NCBI RefSeq assembly: GCF_027107535.1
Contig: NZ_CP114283.1
Location: 5,704,001-5,768,000 of the forward strand
Source: Streptomyces aurantiacus
GTDB lineage: Bacteria; Actinomycetota; Actinomycetes; Streptomycetales; Streptomycetaceae
Direction: 5' to 3'
Length of the DNA: 64,000 nucleotides
The notes beneath the pieces are model-generated. The model saw nothing but the letters and a program-made list of their open reading frames with translations, was not told where the DNA came from and did not search any database. The position numbers were made by a program, and so were the translations under genes. Of the stretch, positions 16,872 through 25,133 are shown piece by piece. How positions within the stretch are numbered: position 1 is the stretch's first letter; each line of letters starts with the position of its first letter.

Positions 16872-17041
16872 CGGATCACCGGAAGTCGTCGCGGACCAGC
16901 CGATCCGATCGGGGCGCCGCCGCCCGTCAGGATGACGTCGAGGTCCTTGGCGCGGGTGTCCGGACCGTGGTCCGGACAGGGGTCGGGCCCGGTGGCGAAG
17001 CCGTCGAGAGAAGCCGAGATGTCGGTGATGGTTCGAGTCAT
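16868..17041 (-). pseudogene. RibD/dihydrofolate-reductase-like remnant with internal deletion
   Basis: A 57-residue frame starts like the RibD C-terminal/DHFR-like family (MTRTITDISASLDGFATGPD) but jumps after about 32 residues to DLDVILTGGGAPIGSAG, which resembles the late GGG-containing strand of the same family. About 100 residues between are missing, so this is an in-frame internal deletion rather than a sequencing error. It still overlaps the hydrolase ATG by 4 nt, a leftover of operon coupling. A full-length family member lies at 32462-33034. Confidence 0.65.
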
Positions 17042-17171
17042 GTCAGGGCAGACCCGATCCGCCGCCCGAAGTCATCGCTCACGCAAGAAACGTGCGACGG
17101 ATGCGAACGGACGGCACGACGTCCGAGGCGGCACGTTCGGACAAACAGCGGACGATCACCCCTCTGCGCCC

Positions 17172-17507
17172 TCAGCCGGCTGCCACGTAGAGCTTGCGCA
17201 GGGGAGAGCGGATCTCCCACTCGGTTCGCTCCCCCGTGTGCAGGCGTACGAGGGTGCCAGGCGTGAGTTCGATACTCTCACCGGTCTCGAACCGCACGGT
17301 GGCATCACCCTCGAGTACGACGAAGACCTCGTCGGCCTCGACGTCGCGCACCGTGCCGGCCGACAACGACCACAGGCCGAGTTGCGTACCGCTGAAGTCG
17401 CCCAAGGCCTTCACAGCCGCTGCGGGTCGTCCCACGAGGATGTCGTCCTCCTCCAGGGGCATCGGGTCGAGCTCGACCTCATGCAGGTTGACGCAACGAT
17501 CTATCAC
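17172..17507 (-). CDS. Cupin-domain protein
   Basis: 111 residues; single small-barrel cupin: GLWSLSAGTVRDVEADEVFVVLEGDATV, then ELTPGTLVRLHTGERTEWEI. The first motif has only acidic residues (EADE) and the second a single His, so metal binding, if any, is atypical. The pattern is like the EutQ/DUF861-type cupins. GTG at 17507 is taken as start because GGGAG lies 7 nt upstream; an ATG further out exists. Isolated gene, function unknown. Confidence 0.75.
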   Translation of the reverse strand: MIDRCVNLHEVELDPMPLEEDDILVGRPAAAVKALGDFSGTQLGLWSLSAGTVRDVEADEVFVVLEGDATVRFETGESIELTPGTLVRLHTGERTEWEIRSPLRKLYVAAG

Positions 17508-17678
17508 GACACCACTCCCGTATGCACGATCTTCCATCTCTCGTCGGCTCCACTGTCTCACCAGGAGGTTCGTGACTTCACGCTCCAGCTCGTCGTACTC
17601 CTCATGCCGGAGAGCGTCAGTGGGGCCGAGCGCGTCGTACGAAGCTTTTGTGGCGTACCCGGTCGCAGTTTTTGTGCC

Positions 17679-18329
17679 TCACCGCAGGCTGAGTTCCTCG
17701 CGCGCGCCCGTCACCCACCGCAGCACGCCGTGGGAGTCGGTGCTCTCGGCCAGCTCCGTGGCTTCGTCGAGCAGCGCCACCGCATCGTCCGGCCGCCCCT
17801 GCTGGGCAGCCAGATACGCCAGCCCGACCAGGTTCGCCGCCACTCCCGGCAGGAATCCCAGCTCCCGGCGGAGGCGAGTGGACTCCTCGAAATGCGCCCG
17901 GGCCTCGTCCAGGCGGCCGGCCATGTGGGCGGCGAAGCCGAGGTGCCGCAGCGCGTAGGACGTGGTCAGCCGGTCGTCGGCCCGGGCGGCCAGGGCGAGG
18001 GCACGTTCGAAGGCGGGCACGGCGCTCCCGGCATCCTCACGGACCACTTGGTGGAAGGTGCCGACCCAGAACACCGCCTCGCCCTCGCCGCGCGCGTCAC
18101 CGAGCCGCCGGTACAGCTCCGCCGCACGCTCGAAGAGCTCCAACTCCCGCGCGTCCTCGGCCCGCTCCTCCAGGAAGCGGGCGTGGATCACCCGGCCGCG
18201 GGTCAGCGCAAGGTCCGCCTCGACCTCGTCCAGACACCGGTCGGCGGACACCAACGCACTGCTCTCACCGCCGAACACGGCACGCTCGTAGAGGAGTTCG
18301 GCTCGCCTGATCCGCTCGTCGGCAGTCAT
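17679..18329 (-). CDS. Tetratricopeptide repeat protein
   Basis: 216 residues of helical hairpins with the TPR pattern: ELFERAAELYRRLGDARGEG, VPAFERALALAARADDRL, YALRHLGFAAHMAGRLDEAR, NLVGLAYLAAQQGRPDDAVA. About five repeats, no other domain and no signal peptide, so a cytoplasmic scaffold is likely. Start ATG 18329 (MTADERIRRAELLYERA); the frame is open further upstream but without coding character. Confidence 0.8.
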   Translation of the reverse strand: MTADERIRRAELLYERAVFGGESSALVSADRCLDEVEADLALTRGRVIHARFLEERAEDARELELFERAAELYRRLGDARGEGEAVFWVGTFHQVVREDAGSAVPAFERALALAARADDRLTTSYALRHLGFAAHMAGRLDEARAHFEESTRLRRELGFLPGVAANLVGLAYLAAQQGRPDDAVALLDEATELAESTDSHGVLRWVTGAREELSLR

Positions 18330-18505
18330 CCCGTGATCGTACCGAGGGCATCGCAGGGAGTTCGAACTCCGGCGAACACACGCTCTGCGCTCGTCCGGTC
18401 TCCGCGAACGCGGCGGACGTGGCGCAGGAGCAAGCCCCACGGCTCCACGTGTACTTCCCTGTCCGGGGTACCTCGTGCGGCTCGCAATCACCCCGGCCTC
18501 AGCTG

Positions 18506-18519
18506 TTGAACGCGTTCAA
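18506..18519. promoter_or_regulatory. Palindromic operator TTGAACGCGTTCAA
   Basis: A perfect 14-bp palindrome 44 bp upstream of the epimerase start and within the probable promoter. Palindromes of the TTGAAC type are common TetR-family sites; no regulator is adjacent. Confidence 0.6.
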
Positions 18520-18562
18520 AAAGAGAGGCTAGGGTGATGTCGAACGACGCCGAGGGGGTTCG

Positions 18563-19549
18563 ATGAAGGTAGTGCTGCCCGGGGGAACCGGACAGGTGGG
18601 CACGATTCTCGACCGTGCGCTGACAGCGGCCGGCCACGAGGTCACGGTGGTGACCCGACATCCCGTGCGGGCGCATGACGTCGGCTGGGACGGGGCCACG
18701 CTCGGCCGTTGGGCCGCGGCGATCGACGGCTGCGATGCCGTGATCAACCTGGCCGGGCGCAGTGTTTCCTGCCGGTACACCCCCGAGAACCTGCGGGCCA
18801 TGATGGATTCCCGGGTGGACTCGGCACGGGTGGTCGGCGAGGCGATCGCCGCCGCCGCGCGGCCACCGCGTGTCTGGCTGCAGATGAGTACGGCGACGGT
18901 CTACGCCCACCGGTTCGACGCGGCACACGACGAGGAGACCGGTGTGATCGGCGGCTCGGAGGCCGGGGTGCCGGACTACTGGGCGTACAGCGTCGAGATC
19001 GCACAGAACTGGGAGCGGGCGCAGGCCGAGGCGCCGACCCCCACGACCCGCAAGGTGGCGCTGCGCTCGGCGATGGTCATGAGCCCGGATCGGGGCGGCG
19101 TGTTCGACGTGCTGTCGCGGCTGACGCGCCTCGGCTTGGGCGGTCCGGTGGCCGGTGGCGCGCAGTACGTCTCCTGGATCCAGGACGAGGACTTCGTGCG
19201 AGCGGTGGAGTTCCTGATCGCCCGGGACGACCTCGAGGGACCGGTGAACCTCGCCTCGCCGGGTCCTCTGCCGCAGCGCGACTTCATGCGGGCGCTGCGC
19301 TCCGCCTGGGGCGTCCCGGTGGGACTACCGGCAACGCGCTGGATGGCCGAGCTGGGAGCCTTCGCACTGCGCTCGGACACGGAGCTGCTCCTCAAGAGCC
19401 GCCGGGTGGTGCCGGGGCGACTGCGTGCGGCCGGCTTCACCTTCGCGCACCCCGAGTGGGAGGGGGCCGCCACGTCCCTCGTAGAGCAGGCCAGGTCGGT
19501 TCGTGCGGGGTCGGGTCGGGCCCGTGAATCGAGCAGCCACGCCGCGTAG
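18563..19549 (+). CDS. TIGR01777-type NAD(P)-dependent epimerase (SDR39U1-like)
   Basis: 328 residues. Rossmann start MKVVLPGGTGQVGTILDRAL, then CDAVINLAGRSV and RYTPENLRAMMDSRVDSARV, which is the hallmark of the TIGR01777 extended SDR subfamily. WLQMSTATVYAH occupies the active-site Ser/Tyr region and VSWIQDEDFVRAVEFLI is conserved. The C-terminal DUF1731 domain is present (ALRSDTELLLKSRRVVPGRL). Substrate unknown. Preceded by a perfect 14-bp palindrome, implying control by a TetR-like regulator. Confidence 0.9.
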   Translation: MKVVLPGGTGQVGTILDRALTAAGHEVTVVTRHPVRAHDVGWDGATLGRWAAAIDGCDAVINLAGRSVSCRYTPENLRAMMDSRVDSARVVGEAIAAAARPPRVWLQMSTATVYAHRFDAAHDEETGVIGGSEAGVPDYWAYSVEIAQNWERAQAEAPTPTTRKVALRSAMVMSPDRGGVFDVLSRLTRLGLGGPVAGGAQYVSWIQDEDFVRAVEFLIARDDLEGPVNLASPGPLPQRDFMRALRSAWGVPVGLPATRWMAELGAFALRSDTELLLKSRRVVPGRLRAAGFTFAHPEWEGAATSLVEQARSVRAGSGRARESSSHAA

Positions 19550-19689
19550 ATGTTCGCCGGGCGCGTGTCGGCGCCCCGAGCCGTGCGGGCCCGTTCCGCC
19601 GAACGCCCACCGCGGGAGCAACGCTCCGACGGTGGAAGTCGAGCGGCCCGCAGATCGACGCAGTCCTCCCCCTCCAGCCGCTCTGAAGG

Positions 19690-20382
19690 TCACGGTGACT
19701 TCCGGGGCTCTTGACTCGGGTCACCGCTGTGTCGACGGAGCCCGTCGGTGTGGCGGGCGACGTCATCGACGCGCGCCGCGAGATCGGGGTGGCCGGATGC
19801 CAGGTAGGCGTGCGTCAGCGCGAGGGGGCCGACCAGAGCCGCAGCGTCGTTCTCGGCGAGGGCGGCAGTGAGCTCGCCGAGAGGGCTGCGGGCGGCAGCG
19901 GGGAGATCGGTGAGCGCGGTGATCTGGCCGGCGAGCTGGCGCAGGTCCGCGGCATTGGCGCGCGCCCAGGCGGTGACGGTGCGGTCGGCGGCGCGTCGGT
20001 CGCGCGTGGCCCGAACCCGCTGCTCACCCGTGGAGCCCGGGCTCCCCGGGCGTACACGCAGGTAACGCCGTTCGGCGGCCTGGCGACTGGAGACGCCGAG
20101 AGGGTGGGCCAGGTCCGCCCAGCTGGCGCCTGCCTCCCGCGCCCCTTCGATCAGACCCGGTTCCCACTCGGCGAGCTGGTCGCGCACTTCGCGGAGCAGC
20201 AGGAGCGCGGTGAGCGCCTGCTCCGAGCTGGTCTGGAAAGGCTCCGGGGGCTCCCCCTCCCGCTCCCGCGGTGTCTGAGCGGAGCGCAGAGCATCGTGCA
20301 TCGTGTGCAGCGCCGCGGTGGCGAGAAAGGGGGTGGGGGCTAGACCCCGGGCGCGGGGGTCGGGCTGATCCGCCATGGCCAT
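19690..20382 (-). CDS. rheA: RheA-like repressor of hsp18 (thermosensor)
   Basis: 230 residues, the same size as Streptomyces albus RheA (231 aa, as I recall), and divergent from an hsp18 gene exactly as rheA is. The middle part SWADLAHPLGVSSRQAAERRYLRV is a helix-turn-helix, and the C-terminal half is helical. RheA is known to lose its repressor activity at high temperature. The intergenic region carries TGTCATC-N5-GATGACA, the sequence described for RheA. Start ATG 20382 follows GGAGG; ATG 20376 is also possible. The identification rests on context and operator rather than an alignment. Confidence 0.82.
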   Translation of the reverse strand: MAMADQPDPRARGLAPTPFLATAALHTMHDALRSAQTPREREGEPPEPFQTSSEQALTALLLLREVRDQLAEWEPGLIEGAREAGASWADLAHPLGVSSRQAAERRYLRVRPGSPGSTGEQRVRATRDRRAADRTVTAWARANAADLRQLAGQITALTDLPAAARSPLGELTAALAENDAAALVGPLALTHAYLASGHPDLAARVDDVARHTDGLRRHSGDPSQEPRKSP

Positions 20383-20400
20383 GAAACCTCCAGCGCGTGA

Positions 20401-20445
20401 TGTCATCGCATGGACGACACGCAACTTGTCATCACTTCGATGACA
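20401..20445. promoter_or_regulatory. Two RheA operators in the rheA-hsp18 divergent promoter
   Basis: TGTCATC-N5-GATGACA occurs perfectly at 20427-20445. A second copy with one mismatch (GACGACA in the right arm) lies at 20401-20419. Centres are 26 bp apart. The inverted repeat equals the known RheA target, so heat-controlled repression of both genes is expected. Confidence 0.88.
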
Positions 20446-20515
20446 TGCTACAACGATTGGCAGGTGAACCGCATTGGCAGCATGTGCCTGACCTGAACAC
20501 TGGAGGTGTTTCCCC

Positions 20516-20950
20516 ATGTTGATGCGCACCGACCCCTTCCGTGAGCTGGATCGACTCACTCAGCAGCTCCTGAACACCGCCGGCACCTGGTCCCGGCCGT
20601 CGGCCATGCCGATGGACGCCTACCGCGAGGGTGAGGAGTACGTGATCGCCCTCGACCTGCCCGGTGTCTCCAGGGACGCGATCGACATCGACGTCGAGCG
20701 GAACATGCTGACCGTCAAGGCCGAGCGGCGCCCCGTCACCAAGGCGGAGGACGTACAGGTGGAGCTCTCCGAGCGGCCTCTGGGCGTCTTCTCCCGCCAG
20801 GTCGTACTGGCCGACGCCCTGGACACCGAGCGCATCAAGGCGGACTACGACGCGGGTGTACTGACCCTGCGCATCCCGATCGCCGAGCGCGCCAAGCCCC
20901 GCAAGGTCACCATCGGCGGCAGCTCCACCCGCACGGAGATCAGCGGCTGA
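20516..20950 (+). CDS. hsp18: Small heat-shock protein Hsp18 (Hsp20/alpha-crystallin family)
   Basis: 144 residues. The alpha-crystallin domain runs from about residue 37: MDAYREGEEYVIALDLPGVS, IDVERNMLTVKAER, then FSRQVVLADALDTERIKADY and the conserved end ADYDAGVLTLRIPIAE. A short hydrophobic N-terminus and a C-terminal KPRKVTI (I-x-I/V-like) tail allow oligomer formation. ATP-independent holdase for unfolded proteins. GGAGG is 9 nt before the ATG. Controlled by the two RheA operators upstream and followed by two DUF2267 genes. Confidence 0.93.
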   Translation: MLMRTDPFRELDRLTQQLLNTAGTWSRPSAMPMDAYREGEEYVIALDLPGVSRDAIDIDVERNMLTVKAERRPVTKAEDVQVELSERPLGVFSRQVVLADALDTERIKADYDAGVLTLRIPIAERAKPRKVTIGGSSTRTEISG

Positions 20951-21042
20951 GTCCCCTGCCTGCCACGACAGAGACGGGAGGGCGGCCGCTGATGCGGCCA
21001 CCCCCTGTCTTCGCTCGCCGCCACACACGCGAGGGAGCAGTG

Positions 21043-21441
21043 ATGGCCATGCGATGGACGACGTTCCTGGGCCAGATCAAGGAACACGGCGCATACGAGA
21101 CCACCGAAGAGGCCGAGCGGGCAGCCCGGACGGTGCTGGCACTCCTGGGTGCCCACCTGGTCGGAGGGGTACGGGCCGAGCTGGCGGCCCGACTGCCGGA
21201 CGAACTGGCACTGATCCTGCTCAATCCGCTCCAGGCGCACGAGCCGCTCTCCCCCGAGCGGTTCGTGCGGGCCGCCGCGGCATGGATCGAGGGAGCCACC
21301 GAACAGACCGCGGCCTGGGACGTGGGCGCCGTGCTCAGCGTGGCCTCGGACGCCGCGGGCGAAGAGCTCACCCGTCGGCTTCTGCTCCAACTCCCAGCGG
21401 GCTACGACCTGCTGTTCGGCCGTCCCCAACGCATCCAGTAA
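21043..21441 (+). CDS. DUF2267 protein, copy 1
   Basis: 132 residues, one DUF2267 domain: TFLGQIKEHGAYETTEEAER, ARTVLALLGAHLVGGVRAEL, AARLPDELA and SPERFVRAAAAWIEG. The family is all-helical and often placed near stress genes, but has no known biochemical function. GAGGGAGC precedes the ATG at 21043. Lies 92 bp after hsp18 and may share its heat-induced transcript. Confidence 0.83.
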   Translation: MAMRWTTFLGQIKEHGAYETTEEAERAARTVLALLGAHLVGGVRAELAARLPDELALILLNPLQAHEPLSPERFVRAAAAWIEGATEQTAAWDVGAVLSVASDAAGEELTRRLLLQLPAGYDLLFGRPQRIQ

Positions 21442-21544
21442 CCGCGACGACCCCTCTCTCCTGACCGAGCAACAGCGGTGGCCGGCCGGCGGAACCGGCC
21501 ACCGCATCGAGATCACCCCAGACCAGAAAGGCTACGCGTCACCG

Positions 21545-21979
21545 ATGATGCCCCAGCAGGAACTGTGCCGGACCACCACGAGCATGACGTTCGAGCAGAT
21601 GCTGGAAAGAGTGCGGTACGAAGGCGCGTACCCCACTCGCGCACAGGCCGAAGCGTCCGTACACGCCGTACTGGGCGCTCTCGGGCGCCAGCTCACCGGC
21701 GACGAACGCGTGGAGCTCGCGGCCGCACTGCCGCACGAGGCCGCCCTGGCCTTCACGTCCGAGATCCCCGCGACCGAACCCCTCACCGGCTGGGGCTTCG
21801 TCAGGGATCTGGCGTCCCGCACAGGCGGCTCGACAGCCACCACACGCTGGGACACCGGTACCGTCCTTCGCATCGTGGCCCAACTCGCCGGCGAGGAGCT
21901 CCTCAGCCGCATCCTCACCCAACTCCCCTCCGGGTACGCCCTGTTGTTCGGCCGTGCGGAACTCACCCGGGCGGCATGA
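21545..21979 (+). CDS. DUF2267 protein, copy 2
   Basis: 144 residues, same fold as the preceding gene: TFEQMLERVRYEGAYPTRAQ, VHAVLGALGRQLTGDERVEL, AAALPHEAAL, then a shared ending LTQLPSGYALLFGRAE against LLQLPAGYDLLFGRPQ in copy 1. The two are therefore diverged tandem duplicates. ATG 21545 with an AAAGG about 12 nt upstream; an internal ATG at 21584 starts at the domain edge. Confidence 0.83.
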   Translation: MMPQQELCRTTTSMTFEQMLERVRYEGAYPTRAQAEASVHAVLGALGRQLTGDERVELAAALPHEAALAFTSEIPATEPLTGWGFVRDLASRTGGSTATTRWDTGTVLRIVAQLAGEELLSRILTQLPSGYALLFGRAELTRAA

Positions 21980-22126
21980 CGCACGGAAGACGTGCACGCG
22001 GGCGACGCCCCCGGCCCTCTCACCCGGCTCGGGACAAGCCCGCCCGCACGGCTCGTCGAGTCCACTCCGCCCGCAGTACTCTGTCCGGAGTGCTGTGAAC
22101 CTGTTAATACCTTTGGAGTGGGCTCG

Positions 22127-22726
22127 ATGGTGCGCCGGAACGACGAAAGAAGGGCCGCCCTCGTGGACGGCGCCATCGAGGTTCTGGCCAGGGAGGGCGC
22201 GCGTGGCCTGACGTTCCGGGCCGTGGACACCGAGGCCGCTGTGCCGGCCGGCACAGCCTCCAACTACTTCAGCAACCGCGACGACCTGCTCACCCAGGCG
22301 GGCGCCCGCGTCTACGAGCGGCTCCAGCCCGACGAGGCGACCATCACCCGGCAGCGGACGAGCGCTCGGGACCGAGAGACCTACGCGGTCCTGATGCGCG
22401 AACTCGTGGGCCGGATCAGCGACTTCCGCACCGGCTACCTCGCACTTCTCGAACTCCGCCTCGAAGCCACCCGGCGGCCGCAGCTCCGCGCGGTGCTGAC
22501 CGAGCAGGTGCGGGCCGACCTCGCGGCCAACGTGGCCTACCACGAGGCATCCGGCCTGCCTGGCGACGCCACCGCCGTCCAGTTGCTGTACCTGACACTC
22601 AACTGGCTGATCGTCGAGCAGCTCACCCTCCCGGACGTACTCTCGGACGCCCAGAGGGAAGGGCTCGTGACAGCCGCCGTCGAACGGCTGACAGCTGGCC
22701 CTCCCCACCAGGACCGGGTGCGGTGA
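22127..22726 (+). CDS. TetR/AcrR family regulator
   Basis: 199 residues. N-terminal HTH: DERRAALVDGAIEVLAREGA, LTFRAVDTEAAVPAGTASNYFSNRDDLL. The C-terminal part RTGYLALLELRLEATRRPQLRAVLTEQVRADL matches the TetR_C_6-like group. ATG 22127 has GGAG 8 nt upstream. Target not evident; no divergent partner gene. A small hydrophobic ORF follows closely. Confidence 0.85.
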   Translation: MVRRNDERRAALVDGAIEVLAREGARGLTFRAVDTEAAVPAGTASNYFSNRDDLLTQAGARVYERLQPDEATITRQRTSARDRETYAVLMRELVGRISDFRTGYLALLELRLEATRRPQLRAVLTEQVRADLAANVAYHEASGLPGDATAVQLLYLTLNWLIVEQLTLPDVLSDAQREGLVTAAVERLTAGPPHQDRVR

Positions 22727-22754
22727 GCAGCCGACCCCGGGAGGAACGGCCGTC

Positions 22755-22865
22755 GTGATCCTTTGCATGCCAGTGACAGCCCTCGCCGCCCTCGCGACGG
22801 TCACGTTCCTCCTCCTCCGCCTTCTCGCAGTCGCCTTGCCGGGCAACAGGCACTGGTCCGGGTGA
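22755..22865 (+). CDS. Possible small membrane peptide (36 aa)
   Basis: GTG start at 22755 preceded by GGGAGGAA 10 nt upstream, 28 bp after the TetR gene. The product is almost one hydrophobic helix (MPVTALAALATVTFLLLRLL) followed by a short polar tail (PGNRHWSG). No family recognised. Could be a true small membrane protein cotranscribed with the TetR gene or a chance frame. Confidence 0.35.
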   Translation: MILCMPVTALAALATVTFLLLRLLAVALPGNRHWSG

Positions 22866-23056
22866 CGGCAGCAGCATCGGCGGCCTGCGCCGCCATGCCG
22901 GCGGCGATCGCATGGGCCGCCCGGTCCCGCGCGCGCCCGGCTACCGGCTGACAGCGGGCGCCGCCAGGCTGCGACCCGCAGACTCCCCCGAGGCGGCGCG
23001 CGCCCGAAGCGCCAACCATCTCACCGTGGACAATTCGGCAAGGCTCGCCCCGCCGC

Positions 23057-23479
23057 TCAGGCACATCCCGGCGGTTCGTCCTTGGACGGTACGAATTGCA
23101 TCGTGGGCATTCCGGCGGCGTCGAAGTTGGCCGCGTCCGGGCCGATCAGAGTCATGTAACCGGCAATCCTCTGACTGTGCGGAGCAGGTGGCTCCCCCTT
23201 GACCTGCTCGACGCCGGGGAAGACGGAGTCAAGAACCCACCAACGACCGCCGAACATCACCGACTTGATTCCGCAGTGCGTGTAGATGTCGTACGGATAC
23301 GGCTTGTGCTGTCTGGGCTTGGCCGGCCCTTCCTGCCACTTGTCCTTCACGACGGTGCGGGCGGGCAGGGTGGGGCCGGTCCGAGCCTCCTCGCCCTGGT
23401 TGTCGGACGCGGACGAGCAACCGGTGAGCAACAGTCCAGCGCTCAGAAGCAGTACAGCTGATTGACGCGATGCCTTCAT
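23057..23479 (-). CDS. Lipoprotein of unknown function
   Basis: 140 residues. Signal peptide with lipobox: SAVLLLSAGLLLTGCSSASD, Cys at residue 20. The mature part contains YPYDIYTHCGIKSVMFGGRWW, and IAGYMTLIGPDAANFDAAGMPTMQF, a beta-rich segment seen in small Streptomyces lipoproteins. No catalytic motif. ATG at 23479; the frame is open upstream to 23629 but without a signal-like start. Confidence 0.75.
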   Translation of the reverse strand: MKASRQSAVLLLSAGLLLTGCSSASDNQGEEARTGPTLPARTVVKDKWQEGPAKPRQHKPYPYDIYTHCGIKSVMFGGRWWVLDSVFPGVEQVKGEPPAPHSQRIAGYMTLIGPDAANFDAAGMPTMQFVPSKDEPPGCA

Positions 23480-23644
23480 ACAGTGGTGGACGCCACGGGC
23501 ACGCGTTCCGTTCGAGCCATGTCCGTTCTCCACCTGGACCTCTCCCCCTCCACAGCGCTTCCGCCGCCACTCGCCACCGTGGCCGACACCCAAGCCGTGC
23601 GCGAGAAGCGCCGACCCCGACGTTGACATAGTTGGTTAACGGCG

Positions 23645-23659
23645 TTAGCTTTTAGCTAA
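23645..23659. promoter_or_regulatory. Inverted repeat upstream of the hydrolase-TetR operon
   Basis: TTAGCT-TTT-AGCTAA, a perfect 6-bp dyad, in an unusually AT-rich promoter stretch (also TTGGTTAACGGCGTTAGC just upstream), 28 bp before the hydrolase ATG. Candidate autoregulatory site for the TetR encoded at 24516. Confidence 0.5.
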
Positions 23660-23686
23660 GCGGATTAGCCGAGCTTGGGGGATGTC

Positions 23687-24523
23687 ATGACCGAGTACCT
23701 TGCCGTCGACGGCGGCACGATCGCTTACGAAGTGGCCGGGACCGGCCCACTGATCGTTCTCGCGCACGGCATGGGTGACAGCCGCGCCGCCTACCGTGCC
23801 GTGATCCCTCCGCTGGTGGCGGCCGGGTACCGGGTCGCCGCCGTCGATCTGCGCGGCTGCGGTGAGTCCAGCGTCGACTGGCCCGCCTGGAGCCGCACCG
23901 CCATCGCCGGCGACCTGCTCGCCGTGATTCGTCACCTGGGTGGTCCGGCCGTACTCGTCGGTCACTCGGTCTCCGGCGGCGCCGCCACCATCGCGGCCTC
24001 GCAGGAGCCCGCACTCGTCACCGCAGTCGTCGAGTTGGCACCGTTCACCCGCAAGCAGTCGGTCCGCCTCGGCGACCTGCGGGTGAAGCGCTTCAGACAG
24101 GGCATGCTGCGGCTGCTCGGCACGACCGCGTTCGCCAGCGTGCCGCTCTGGCGCTCGTACCTCGATGTGGCCTACCCCGGCACGAAGCCTGCCGACTGGG
24201 CCCAGCGGCTGGGCCGTATCGACTCCCAGCTGCGCGAGCCGGGCCGGATGAAGGCGCTCCAGAGCATGGGCCGCAGCGCTCCGACCGACGCAGGCGCTCG
24301 ACTCGGGGGCGTCCGCTGCCCGGTCCTGGTCGTGATGGGCACCCTCGACCCCGACTGGGCCGACCCCCACGCCGAGGGTTCGGCGATCGTCGACGCCCTG
24401 CCGACCGGCCTCGGTCACCTGGAGATGATCGAGGGCGCCGGGCACTACCCGCACGACCAGTTCCCCGACCAGGTGGTCTCACTCACGCTCGGCTTCCTCC
24501 GATCGGACGCCGCCCGTGCCTAG
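23687..24523 (+). CDS. Alpha/beta hydrolase
   Basis: 278 residues. Oxyanion strand VLAHGMGDSRAAY, nucleophile elbow LVGHSVSGGAATI (GHSVSG with catalytic Ser), acid region VVMGTLDPDWADP and the histidine loop IEGAGHYPHDQFPDQV: a complete triad. Related to epoxide-hydrolase/haloperoxidase-type esterases; substrate unknown. GGGGGATGTC precedes ATG 23687. The end overlaps the TetR gene that begins at 24516, so the two form an operon. Confidence 0.88.
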   Translation: MTEYLAVDGGTIAYEVAGTGPLIVLAHGMGDSRAAYRAVIPPLVAAGYRVAAVDLRGCGESSVDWPAWSRTAIAGDLLAVIRHLGGPAVLVGHSVSGGAATIAASQEPALVTAVVELAPFTRKQSVRLGDLRVKRFRQGMLRLLGTTAFASVPLWRSYLDVAYPGTKPADWAQRLGRIDSQLREPGRMKALQSMGRSAPTDAGARLGGVRCPVLVVMGTLDPDWADPHAEGSAIVDALPTGLGHLEMIEGAGHYPHDQFPDQVVSLTLGFLRSDAARA

Positions 24524-25079
24524 GGCCGGCCTGGACCCGGCAGCCGTGGTCGCGGCCGGTGCCGCCCTGGCCGACGAGGTGGGCCCCACCAACTGGACGA
24601 TGGGATTGCTGGCCGAGCGGGTGGGCGTGCGCACCCCGTCCCTCTACAAGCATGTGGGCGGACAGGAGGACCTCAGCAGGCGCATCGCGGCCCTGGCCAT
24701 GAGCGAGGCCGCCGACGCCGTCGGCGGCGCGATCCAGGGATACGCCGGCCGCGACGCCCTGGCGGCCGCGGCGCGGGCCTTCCGTGCCTTCGTACTCAAG
24801 CACCCCGGCCGGTACGCCACGACGATCGGCATGGAGCCTCGCGGCCCCGACGACCCCCTGGCCGCCGCAGGTCAGCGGCTCCTCGAAGCGTTCATGGCCG
24901 TCCTGCGCGGCTACGGGATCAAGGAATCCGACACGGATCACGCCCTACGCATGCTCCGCAGCCTCTACCACGGCTTCGCCACCCTGCAGGCGGCCAACGG
25001 TTTCCAGTGGAGCGCCGACATCGACGAGAGCTACGAATGGCTGATCGCCTTCACCGACCGGGGCCTGCGCGCTCTCTGA
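24516..25079 (+). CDS. TetR family regulator with WHG-type C-terminal domain
   Basis: 187 residues from GTG 24516, overlapping the hydrolase by 8 nt. HTH: LDPAAVVAAGAALADEVGPTN, MGLLAERVGVRTPSLYKHVG. C-terminal WHG-type pattern ARAFRAFVLKHPGRYATT and LRMLRSLYHGFATLQAANGF. Probably controls its own operon through the dyad near 23645. Confidence 0.87.
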   Translation: MPRAGLDPAAVVAAGAALADEVGPTNWTMGLLAERVGVRTPSLYKHVGGQEDLSRRIAALAMSEAADAVGGAIQGYAGRDALAAAARAFRAFVLKHPGRYATTIGMEPRGPDDPLAAAGQRLLEAFMAVLRGYGIKESDTDHALRMLRSLYHGFATLQAANGFQWSADIDESYEWLIAFTDRGLRAL

Positions 25080-25133
25080 GAGTGCGCTGGAGGGGGCCTG
25101 CGTGCGGGACGGTCACGGCCTCACAGCTGGTGT

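Noticed and set aside
16116..18509. A 797-codon open frame on the plus strand
   Set aside because: It runs antisense through the hydrolase, cupin and TPR genes, has no domain and low-complexity composition; it is a shadow of GC-rich coding DNA.
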